Of a stretch of 64,000 bases of DNA, positions 40,551 to 46,948 are shown piece by piece. Made by a program: the position numbers and the translations under genes. The stretch's first letter is position 1. Each line of letters starts with the position of its first letter. The notes beneath the pieces were generated by a model that saw only the letters and a list, made by a program, of their open reading frames with translations, was not told the origin of the DNA and made no database searches. Source of the DNA: Pyrinomonas sp040289685 (lineage in GTDB: Bacteria; Acidobacteriota; Blastocatellia; Pyrinomonadales; Pyrinomonadaceae); the NCBI RefSeq assembly GCF_040289685.1, contig NZ_PSLQ01000009.1, positions 8,534 to 72,533 on the forward strand, read 5' to 3'.

Positions 40551-40624
40551 CACCCGACGAAGCGCGAACCATCTCGGATCACCTCCGAGAATCCCCCGGC
40601 TGCGCGCCGTGGGGAGGATGTCAA
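40551..40624 (+). mobile_element. Right end of an IS200/IS605-type (TnpB) element inserted in merA
   Basis: The sequence shows the hairpin typical of these elements: CCCCCGGC (40593-40600), loop TGCGC, then GCCGTGGGG, followed by AGGATGTCAA at the end (40615-40624). The frame SRITSENPPAARRGEDVN resembles the usual read-out of such TnpB-element ends. The rest of the element lies in the N gap. The merA frame loses likeness exactly at this border. Confidence 0.65.
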
Positions 40625-40855
40625 CTCGACGGGCTCAAGGCCCGGATAACGTGGGCGGCGCGCATCGTAGATGATTCGCGCCGCTTCGATCAAATTCTTC
40701 GATGGCAAGCAACCGCGATTGACGCAAGTGCCGCCGATGGTTCGCTCCTCTGTCATGACGGCTGTTTTGCCGAGTTCTTGCGCGCGAAGCGCCGCCGCGA
40801 AAGCGGTTGAACCCGATCCCAAAATCACCAGATCGTAACTTTTCGCCTCGCTCAT
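40625..40855 (-). pseudogene. merA: merA (mercuric reductase) N-terminal part, interrupted
   Basis: 77 codons remain. The start overlaps the stop of the preceding gene (ATGA, 40852-40855). KSYDLVILGSGSTAFAAALR is the FAD motif and RTIGGTCVNRGCLPSKNLIE contains the redox-active cysteine pair of mercuric reductase/dihydrolipoamide dehydrogenase. After PGLEPVE the frame enters an IS200/IS605-type end. The remaining roughly 380 residues must be in the gap or lost. No Hg(II) reductase activity is expected if the insertion is real. Confidence 0.75.
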
Positions 40856-41208
40856 CGGCCCTCCTCTTCGTAGCGCAACTTGACGGAGAAACGATCGTGC
40901 GGATCGGTTTCGAGCGCGCGCTTGGCCGCGCGTCCGATGCGCCGTGCGTTCGTCTTCCGCGGGTCGAATCGGACCACAACGTTGATCGGGGGCTTTTCGC
41001 CCTCGACGCGCACCTCTGTTACGCCGCGCTCTTTTTTGAGCGCCTCGACCACGCGCGTCGCACAAGAAGAACAACGAAAGCGGTTCGAGTTGAGCGTCGC
41101 TTGGTCGCGCTTCTCTTTGACGAGCAGCTCTCCGCCGCTTTGCGCAACCGCTGCTCCGTTAAGCAGGGTCGTTAGTAGAGCGATCCAAAGTATCTTGACG
41201 TACCTCAT
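40852..41208 (-). CDS. Exported heavy-metal-associated (HMA) protein, MerP-like
   Basis: 118 residues from ATG 41208, which has AAGGAGGTTACACCG before it; an ATG seven codons upstream is in frame but lacks such a site. A signal peptide (KILWIALLTTLLNGAAVA) is followed by an HMA fold with the metal-binding pair FRCSSCATRVVEALK and the later NVVVRFDPRKTNARRIG. It likely binds Hg(II) or another soft metal in the periplasm and hands it to the membrane transporter. Lies between the MerT-type gene and merA, translationally coupled to merA by an ATGA overlap. Confidence 0.85.
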   Translation of the reverse strand: MRYVKILWIALLTTLLNGAAVAQSGGELLVKEKRDQATLNSNRFRCSSCATRVVEALKKERGVTEVRVEGEKPPINVVVRFDPRKTNARRIGRAAKRALETDPHDRFSVKLRYEEEGR

Positions 41209-41264
41209 CGGTGTAACCTCCTTATCCATCTTTTGAGAGCGTCAACGTTCCGCAACGGCTTCTT

Positions 41265-42461
41265 CTAGCTTCGCGCCCTAGCGGCGATCAGTTCGTTCAC
41301 TTTCGAAGAGAGTTTGTCCCCGTTCAGCATGAACTCCGGCGGCAGAGAACGAAGCTGGTGCGTGTAGTAGTTAGGCTTCGGCGGCTCCGCGCCCCACTCA
41401 GCGCTGCGGTCGTAAACGTAGTAAACGTCCCAAGCCGGCTCACGCATGTTCATCAAACGCTGGTAGATGGTCCTCATCTCGCCGTGCGCGTCCCAGTAAT
41501 GACGAACGCGCCCGTCGGTTAGCCGCATCGCGGCTGCTGGCACTTTGCCCTCATCATCTGTCGGAAGCGCCGGCACCCAGACGACGTACAGCCGAAGATC
41601 ATCGCTGTTGATCTTCGCGAGAAGTTTATCGCGCAACTCGCTCACCCCTTTTTCAGCACAACCCGGACAAGTCGGCGAAAGAAGCGTGATGAGCCTGACG
41701 CGGCCCCTATCCCGATTAAACTGCGCGCGCAAGTTGTCGAGATCCTTCGAATACTGAACCGCTGCCGCCGAATCGTTCATTTGGTCTCCTTCCCGAAGGC
41801 TTCTAACGGTCGTACAACAGGCTTCCTCCGCTCGTTGCCCCATAGAACTTAAGCTAGCGGCCGTTTCGATAATCTCGGCGGAATAACCGCTGTTGTGTAC
41901 CGCAGCGATCAGATCTTCCGCTCGCGCAAGGCGCGGGTCATATTTGACGACCGCCTCCGCGCGATCGAAGTTGACTTCAGCTTGATGCACTCCCGCCACA
42001 CCTTCGAGCGCAAGCTTGACCGTAGTCGCGCAGCTTGCGCAACTCATGCCACCGATCCTTAGCGTTACGCTCTGTTCGGAAAGGGAGGTTGGCTGTGCGC
42101 TTTGCTGCCAGCGTTCGACGAGCTGGCCAGCGTAGCGCGGCAAGAGAGCGAAAGCGATCACCGCAATGGTCGCCAGCCATAAACCGAAACGCATTTTCCC
42201 GCTCGGTGGATGGACGGCACAAGATTCACCAGACGAACAGACTCTTCGCGGCTGAACGTAGGCGCGGTAGAAACCGAAAGCCAGCAATAATACGGCAACA
42301 GCGAGCAGAAAAGGGCGCGCCGCCTCGAACACAGTCGCCGCGCCGAACGCGCCCACGCCAAGCAAGACGAAGAGCAAAGGTCCAACACAGCAAAGACTCG
42401 CTGCCAGCGCGGCGATGATGGCCCCGCCGATGGCTATATCCTCTCGCTTCATTCTTTTCAT
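41265..42461 (-). CDS. MerT-MerP-thioredoxin-like fusion protein
   Basis: 398 residues in three parts. 1-115: MerT membrane domain with the cysteine pair C24-C25 in AASLCCVGPLLFVLLGVG (same positions as in classical MerT) and a second pair C75/C81. 130-200: HMA domain with C141-C144 (RIGGMSCASCATTVKLALEG). 228-398: thioredoxin-like domain with C265-x-x-C268 (LLSPTCPGCAEKGVSEL). Met228 has its own strong ribosome site (GGGAAGGAG, ATG at 41780), so the last domain may also be made alone. It should take up Hg(II) across the inner membrane. The start overlaps the merR stop (ATGA). Confidence 0.85.
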   Translation of the reverse strand: MKRMKREDIAIGGAIIAALAASLCCVGPLLFVLLGVGAFGAATVFEAARPFLLAVAVLLLAFGFYRAYVQPRRVCSSGESCAVHPPSGKMRFGLWLATIAVIAFALLPRYAGQLVERWQQSAQPTSLSEQSVTLRIGGMSCASCATTVKLALEGVAGVHQAEVNFDRAEAVVKYDPRLARAEDLIAAVHNSGYSAEIIETAASLSSMGQRAEEACCTTVRSLREGDQMNDSAAAVQYSKDLDNLRAQFNRDRGRVRLITLLSPTCPGCAEKGVSELRDKLLAKINSDDLRLYVVWVPALPTDDEGKVPAAAMRLTDGRVRHYWDAHGEMRTIYQRLMNMREPAWDVYYVYDRSAEWGAEPPKPNYYTHQLRSLPPEFMLNGDKLSSKVNELIAARARS

Positions 42462-42901
42462 CCTTTTCCCTCCTTCGTGTGGCTGATCTCATCGACGACC
42501 GGGCACTCGGCCACCTTCCCGTGGCGCCGCAACTCGCGCTCGCACTCATCTAGGTAGCGATGTAGCAAGCGCCGCATTCGACGTAGCTCAGCGATACGCT
42601 CGTCGAGCTCCTTGATCTTGACCTGCAGAAGATCACGCATCTTTTGACATTCCGAGATGCTATCTTTTGAAGAGAACAATGCGGCGATCTCTTCGAGCGA
42701 AAAACCAATGCTTTGCGCTTGCTTGATGAAGCGCACGCGCGCGATCACGTCGCTTTTGAAGAGGCGAAAGCCTCCCGTCGTGCGCGCAGCGGGAGGGAGC
42801 AGCCGACGTCGCTCGTAGTAGCGAATCGTATCCACGCTCACACCGGCACGTGCGGCTACTTCCCCGATCAGCAGTTCTGATGCAGGGAACCTCCTCTTCA
42901 T
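42458..42901 (-). CDS. merR: Mercury-responsive MerR regulator
   Basis: 147 residues. Winged helix-turn-helix LIGEVAARAGVSVDTIRYYE at the N-terminus, long dimer helix, and the three Hg-binding cysteines C85, C120 and C133. The first two are 35 residues apart, as in Tn501 MerR (82 and 117), which argues for mercury rather than copper or zinc sensing. It should repress and, with metal, activate its own operon by DNA untwisting. First gene of the operon; the next gene overlaps it by four bases. Confidence 0.92.
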   Translation of the reverse strand: MKRRFPASELLIGEVAARAGVSVDTIRYYERRRLLPPAARTTGGFRLFKSDVIARVRFIKQAQSIGFSLEEIAALFSSKDSISECQKMRDLLQVKIKELDERIAELRRMRRLLHRYLDECERELRRHGKVAECPVVDEISHTKEGKG

Positions 42902-42911
42902 CCGTTGAAGC

Positions 42912-42942
42912 GTTTACACCCTCGACCGCACTCCAGAGTCAA
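42912..42942 (-). promoter_or_regulatory. MerR-type promoter with a 19-base spacer
   Basis: Read on the minus strand: TTGACT (42942-42937), 19 bases, GTAAAC (42917-42912), eleven bases before the merR start. The over-long spacer and the partial dyad in it (CTCTGGAG / CGAGGGTG) are typical of promoters controlled by MerR proteins. Confidence 0.7.
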
Positions 42943-43013
42943 GCGCGTAAATGAAGTTGGCAATGAGAGGAAAGGATAGGAACGGTTGTACGGGGGCGAA
43001 AGCGGCGAATTGA

Positions 43014-43048
43014 GCGCTGGCGTCGAGCGTCGCCTTCGTCGCCAGCGC
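43014..43048. terminator. Hairpin between the rhodanese and merR genes
   Basis: GCGCTGGCG (43014-43022) pairs perfectly with CGCCAGCGC (43040-43048). It lies after the rhodanese stop and before the merR promoter on the minus strand; no T-run. Confidence 0.45.
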
Positions 43049-43122
43049 CATCGAGCCTATGCCGACGCCGCTCAAGCCGCGCTGTTCGGCCCAAGACGAG
43101 ATTTAGCTTGAACGGATTTCGC

Positions 43123-43572
43123 TCAGGGCGCTTCCTTTTTCTTCGGCTCAACCGGTCCACCAGCAGCGACCCACGCATCCCATCCGCCCTTAAGCGCGCG
43201 CACGCGCGTGAAACCGTTGTTGATGAGCGTCAACGCCACACGGGCGCTCGTCCCCTCGCTCGGTCAAGTGCAGAAAGTGACGATTTCACGATCTTTGGGA
43301 AGCTCCGACAAGCGCTTTTCGATCTCATCGGGAGCGATGCGGCGCGCGCCCTTGATCGTTTGGTCGCTTGAGTCATAAGCTGCTCCAGCGCGCACATCGA
43401 GAATGACCACTGGCTCACCTTTGGCGATCTTCTCCTTGAGTTCTTCCACCGCGATGCGTTCGACCTCGGATGGTCTGGTTGGCTTCTGTCTGCGCGCTTC
43501 GCCTTGCTGCGCGAAAGCGATCGGCGCGCAAAACAACGCCACGAAGAACCCACAAGCAATGAAACGTTTCAT
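43123..43572 (-). CDS. Exported rhodanese-like protein with in-frame UGA at the active site
   Basis: From ATG 43572 (AAGGAGG upstream) a signal peptide (FIACGFFVALFCAPIAFA) leads into a rhodanese domain: GEPVVILDVRAGAAYDSSDQ, then DREIVTFCT. A TGA at 43266-43264 (codon 103) stops the frame, but beyond it the same frame continues perfectly as PSEGTSARVALTLINNGFTR and VRALKGGWDAWVAAGGPVEP to a TGA at 43125-43123. Related proteins have a second Cys (CTCPxE) where the TGA stands. So this is either a nonsense mutation (TGC or TGT to TGA) or a selenocysteine codon; see the hairpin entry. Full readthrough product is 149 residues. Confidence 0.7.
43225..43261 (-). promoter_or_regulatory. SECIS-like hairpin just after the rhodanese UGA
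   Basis: On the minus strand an outer stem GAGCG/CGCTC and an inner stem AGCGCC/GGCGTT (one G-T pair) carry a five-base loop CGTGT. The loop begins 22 bases after the UGA and has G at its second position, which fits the general description of bacterial SECIS elements (loop 16-37 bases downstream, G early in the loop). In GC-rich DNA such a fold can arise by chance. Confidence 0.35.
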
Positions 43573-43704
43573 CTTCCGCCATCCTCCTTAAAGACGATCT
43601 CGGCAACGTGAACAGCCTTACCCCCAAACGCCCCCCGAATGGCGCGGTGATTTCTCCGAACGCGAATAATCTTACTCCTGAAAGCCCCTTTCGCCAACGC
43701 TTGA

Positions 43705-44322
43705 TCATCGAACCAGTTTGCGTGCGATCTCGGCCACATGCCGCCCTTGAAAACGAGCGATGGCGAGCTCGTTTTCGCTCGGCTGACGCGAGCCGTCGCC
43801 GCCCGCAATGGTTGCGGCACCATACGGGCTGCTGCCTGTGATCTCGTTCATGTTGAGCAGTCGCTGCTCCGAGTAAGGGACACCGACGATGATCATGCCG
43901 TGATGAAGCAACGTTAGGTGAAAGCTCGTGATGGTCGTCTCTTGTCCGCCGTGTTGCGAGGCCGTGGAAGTGAAAACGCTCCCGACTTTGCCGATGAGCG
44001 CGCCACTGGCCCATAGACCGCCGGTCTGGTCGAGAAAGTTGCGCATCTGCGCGCACATGTTGCCGAAGCGCGTCGGTGTGCCGAAGATGATCGCATCGGC
44101 CTCTGCCAGTTGCTCGGGCCGCGCGATGGGAACATGAGCGAAAGCCTTTTTCGCTGCTTTAGCTCCGGTCTTCTCCAATATCTCGTCGGGCACGAGTTCC
44201 GGCACCTGATAGAGCGAAACCTCTGCGCCCTCGACCTCCCCAGCCCCAGCCGCCACGGCTTCGGCCATTTTATAGACGTGCCCGTACATGCTGTAGAAGA
44301 CAACTTGAACCTTGACTGCCAT
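43705..44322 (-). CDS. wrbA: NAD(P)H:quinone oxidoreductase, WrbA type
   Basis: 205 residues, the usual length. The FMN phosphate loop is VVFYSMYGHVYKMAEAVAAG; other hallmarks are FGTPTRFGNMCAQMRNFLDQ and STASQHGGQETTI. It reduces quinones with two electrons using NAD(P)H and FMN and protects against redox stress. GGAGGTTGAAGC precedes the ATG. It is upstream of and in line with the rhodanese gene (132 bases apart), which may put both in one transcript. Confidence 0.93.
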   Translation of the reverse strand: MAVKVQVVFYSMYGHVYKMAEAVAAGAGEVEGAEVSLYQVPELVPDEILEKTGAKAAKKAFAHVPIARPEQLAEADAIIFGTPTRFGNMCAQMRNFLDQTGGLWASGALIGKVGSVFTSTASQHGGQETTITSFHLTLLHHGMIIVGVPYSEQRLLNMNEITGSSPYGAATIAGGDGSRQPSENELAIARFQGRHVAEIARKLVR

Positions 44323-44366
44323 GCTTCAACCTCCTGCCGAAATTTGTCGCAACAAACTTCTCCTCG

Positions 44367-44434
44367 AAAGAGCGGACCGCCCCTGACAAAGGCCCGGCTC
44401 AAAGAGCGGACCGCCCCTGACAAAGGCCCGGCTC
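44367..44434. repeat. Perfect tandem duplication of a 34-base unit
   Basis: 44367-44400 and 44401-44434 are identical 34-base units beginning AAAGAGCGGACCGCCCCTGA. They lie 45 bases upstream of the wrbA start, where they could influence its promoter. Confidence 0.85.
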
Positions 44435-44496
44435 GATGATCTGCCTGCTTTGAAGTCGGTTCGCTTCAGGCGAGTTGTAGCATGGACCGCCGAGCA

Positions 44497-44742
44497 GTGT
44501 AAAGACTTCCGTCACCGTCGGCCCCCAACAAGGGGGAGAATGGAACGGGCGCGAACCACAAAGTCGCAAAGACTTTTGACGCCGTCGGCTTTCAACAGAT
44601 GATGCGCGGTGTGGAGTATCTGAAGCCGCATATCGTCGCAAAGACTTTTGACGCCGTCGGCTTTCAACAGCGCGACGCGACCAGCGCGCACGCGATCCGA
44701 GAGGCAAAGATTTTCGACTTCCTCATGGTGGGCTTTCAACCG
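44497..44742. CRISPR. Short orphan CRISPR-like array with decayed ends
   Basis: Two identical 36-base repeats, 44563-44598 and 44635-44670 (beginning GTCGCAAAGACTTTTGACGC, ending GGCTTTCAACAG), enclose a 36-base unique spacer. A diverged copy stands on each side: 44497-44532 (30-base spacer between) and about 44701-44742 (30-base spacer, with an internal insertion). The repeat has CRISPR-like size and a short inner dyad (GACGCCGTC). Read on the other strand it starts CTGTTGAAAG. No cas gene is in the window. Degenerate repeats at both ends point to a decaying array. Confidence 0.55.
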
Positions 44743-44821
44743 TCATCGCACCGCGCACTCTTTTGCGGCGCAGTGCTTTTGGAGGAGCCTTTGCGATCGA
44801 CAAGAGGTCTCGTGGCGCGAT

Positions 44822-44850
44822 TTGACACACGGGCGTTTTTGGCGCAAAAT
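44822..44850 (+). promoter_or_regulatory. Promoter of a putative small RNA
   Basis: TTGACA (44822-44827), 17 bases, CAAAAT (44845-44850). An intrinsic terminator follows within 65 bases and no open reading frame lies between. Confidence 0.55.
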
Positions 44851-44856
44851 AAAATT

Positions 44857-44915
44857 CCTTTCCTCCTGTGGATCTTGCCCGCTGCATGCTTCTCGCGTAT
44901 GCAGCGGATTTTTTA
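44857..44915 (+). ncRNA. Candidate small RNA of about 60 nt
   Basis: Inferred from a consensus promoter followed at once by a strong terminator. The 5' part contains CCTTTCCTCCTG, which is complementary to Shine-Dalgarno sequences and could pair with many mRNA leaders. The 3' half is the terminator hairpin. Its end faces the AMMECR1 gene on the other strand. No known RNA family recognised. Confidence 0.4.
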
Positions 44916-44918
44916 TTT
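44879..44918 (+). terminator. Strong intrinsic terminator
   Basis: CCGCTGCAT (44879-44887) pairs perfectly with ATGCAGCGG (44899-44907), followed by ATTTTTTATTT. Orientation is plus strand only. Confidence 0.85.
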
Positions 44919-44967
44919 CGCCTGCAGCCGTGCAACGGCGCGGCCTGCCGAGCCGTTGGGCGATTCT

Positions 44968-45513
44968 TTAAGGAGCCCCGTTTCGTTCATCTTCGCGAAA
45001 CCTCTGGACAGTGAAGCGGTAGAGACGGAAAGGTTCATTGCCCTGCAGACCAGCCTTGTGCATGACGATGGCGAGCTGTTGTTCGACCGTTTCGACGCCC
45101 TCGATGGCCGGCAAGAGCAGCCCTCGTTTGGTTCGACTTTCGTTCTCCACCAAGAGGCCATAGGTTCGCGGGTCCAGTCCATCGAGCGTGGTCGGTTCGA
45201 GTGCCGACAAGATGTCGACTGAAAAACGTAGCGACAGGAGTTCTTCTACGGAGACGGGCGCAAAACGCGGGTCGCGCGTGGCGGCATTGATGGCGTTGGC
45301 GATGACCTCTTCGGCAAGACTTGGCTGAGATGGCTCGACCGTTCCCATGCATCCGCGCAGTTTTCCATCAAGCGTCTTGATGCAAACGAAGCAGGCAGCA
45401 CGCGCCAACCGGGCCGTTGCTGGAGGTCTAATGACCTGTCCGCGCACGAGGTATTCCTCGACGGCTTGACGCGCCAAGGAAACCAAACAGTACTTTGCGC
45501 TGGCGGCAGTCAT
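44968..45513 (-). CDS. AmmeMemoRadiSam system protein A (AMMECR1 domain)
   Basis: 181 residues covering one AMMECR1 domain: ARAACFVCIKTLDGKLRGCM then GTVEPSQPSLAEEVIANAIN and the AATRDPRFAPVSVEELLSLR segment. GLLLPAIEGVETVEQQLAIV is also typical. In many bacteria and archaea such genes stand beside a MEMO-like and a radical-SAM gene; the role of the set is not established. Its ATG overlaps the stop of the MEMO-like gene (ATGA). No radical-SAM partner is visible here. Confidence 0.9.
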   Translation of the reverse strand: MTAASAKYCLVSLARQAVEEYLVRGQVIRPPATARLARAACFVCIKTLDGKLRGCMGTVEPSQPSLAEEVIANAINAATRDPRFAPVSVEELLSLRFSVDILSALEPTTLDGLDPRTYGLLVENESRTKRGLLLPAIEGVETVEQQLAIVMHKAGLQGNEPFRLYRFTVQRFREDERNGAP

Positions 45514-46346
45514 TTTTCGCCGTGCTCCTCGCCATCATCCGACGAGAGCGAGCAGATCTGCGCGACCATATAACCGACGCCGAAGGGCGCCTCGTAATGG
45601 AGCAGCTCGCACTTGCGCGGAAGATCGCGGCTCGCGCCGATCGAAACGAGCATTGAACGGTAACCACACTCGCCGGCGATGCGACGTAAGTTAGGATCCA
45701 TGTCAGGTATCCTTTCGAGCGCGCACGTCCGAATGCTCGCGGTGATCTCTTCATCGAAGAGGCGCGCTTGCGGGTGGTATCCCGCCGGTGCGTCCGGTTT
45801 GAGGCGATGGCTGAGATCGCCGCTCGCCACAAGGGCGACACGCCGACGCACCTTTTCCGCTGCGCGTCGTAGGCACTCACCGAACCTCATGTGATCATCA
45901 TTGGAGAGAAAGGTGTAACCGAGGGCGACGACGCGCCCGCGCCAACCATTTCTTTGTAAAAAGTAAAGCGGCACTGCAGTCCCATGATCGAGCCTGTAGC
46001 CGCGAAGCGGCACGATGCGGTAGCCACGCTCGGCGGCAACTTCCTGAACCGCGCGGAGCAGCGCGCGATCAGTGAGCGCGCGCACCTCCGCTTGCGGCGC
46101 GCGAAAAGCAGCGAAGTCCCCTTGGACCTGTTGGTCGGCATAGACGACGAACGCATCGGGCTGAAGCGGCGCATGCGGCGAGACGATCACCACCGTCTCG
46201 GCGCGATTGGCGATGATGCGGCGCGCAAATTCACGCATCGCCGCAACGGAGCCTTCCACCTGCGCAACGTGCTCGCGCCCGACTTCCGGCACCATGATCG
46301 GCGGATGCGGAGCGATGCCGACAAAGACCAGACCGCTTGCCGTCAT
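45510..46346 (-). CDS. AmmeMemoRadiSam system protein B-like (MEMO/LigB fold)
   Basis: 278 residues from ATG 46346 with GAGGAGAGGAAG upstream. Features of the class III extradiol dioxygenase-like fold: GIAPHPPIMVPEVGRE, VVIVSPHAPLQPDAFVVY, GYRLDHGTAVPLYFLQRNG and VALVASGDLSHRLKPDAPAG, the last with the metal-site histidines. These conserved His residues suggest a metal site, although MEMO proteins are not proven enzymes. Translationally coupled to the AMMECR1 gene. Confidence 0.87.
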   Translation of the reverse strand: MTASGLVFVGIAPHPPIMVPEVGREHVAQVEGSVAAMREFARRIIANRAETVVIVSPHAPLQPDAFVVYADQQVQGDFAAFRAPQAEVRALTDRALLRAVQEVAAERGYRIVPLRGYRLDHGTAVPLYFLQRNGWRGRVVALGYTFLSNDDHMRFGECLRRAAEKVRRRVALVASGDLSHRLKPDAPAGYHPQARLFDEEITASIRTCALERIPDMDPNLRRIAGECGYRSMLVSIGASRDLPRKCELLHYEAPFGVGYMVAQICSLSSDDGEEHGEK

Positions 46347-46948
46347 CTTCCTCTCCTCGAAAGATCCCGATTTTCGCCCTGTAAAAGATTTTATCAAAGG
46401 CCGCCCGAAAGTCGCCACCGAAAAAGCTTCAGCGAAAAAACATTGGTCGGCACAAAACATCCGGGCGCGGTTTTAGGGAGCCGTCGCCGAAACAGCCTCA
46501 CAGTGCGGTGGCGAATCGAAGGGCGCAATCTGGTTGGACCAGTCTCCAGATAGTTCCCGACGCGAAGCTCAGGCAAGATTTCGGCGATGAAGCTCCGCGC
46601 AACGTCTTTATTGAGAAGGCTTCGTCTCCAACCGAACAAAGCCGGACGCGCAATCGCTCGCATAGGAGGAGTTGCTCAAGCGTAGGAGAAATGCGAAACT
46701 CGCCGTCGGTCTCAACTCGAACGGCACTGATGAATGGGTTGGAAGCGTCTGAGAGAAAAGCGCGCGCCTTGAAAGATTGGGACCATCAAACGAGGCAGCG
46801 CGCCTCGCGTCGAGCTTCAAAATGGCCGAGAGGTGGTGAGCTAACTGCGAAGCTAAAACGGCTGTCGCACGAAAAGGGGATTGAAACTCGTTCCACAGTC
46901 GTGCGTCGCCTTTGAGCAAGCGCCGCGGCTACTTTTCCGTCGAGATAG
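46347..46948. other. Divergent intergenic region
   Basis: About 600 bases between the MEMO-like gene and a plus-strand flavoprotein gene. No reading frame here looks like a protein. At 46861-46887 there is a string ending GGGGATTGAAAC, which resembles the 3' end of many CRISPR repeats but occurs only once. CGCACGA (46866-46872) and TCGTGCG (46899-46905) could form a hairpin around it. Confidence 0.4.

Noticed and set aside
42910..43108. Minus-strand frame reading WAEQRGLSGVGIGSMALATK and onward, about 60 residues
   Set aside because: It has no start codon near its open end, runs through a strong hairpin and ends inside the merR promoter. Likely chance openness in GC-rich DNA.
46857..46887. 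CRISPR-repeat-like string ending GGGGATTGAAAC
   Set aside because: Only one copy is present and no spacer-repeat periodicity exists around it.
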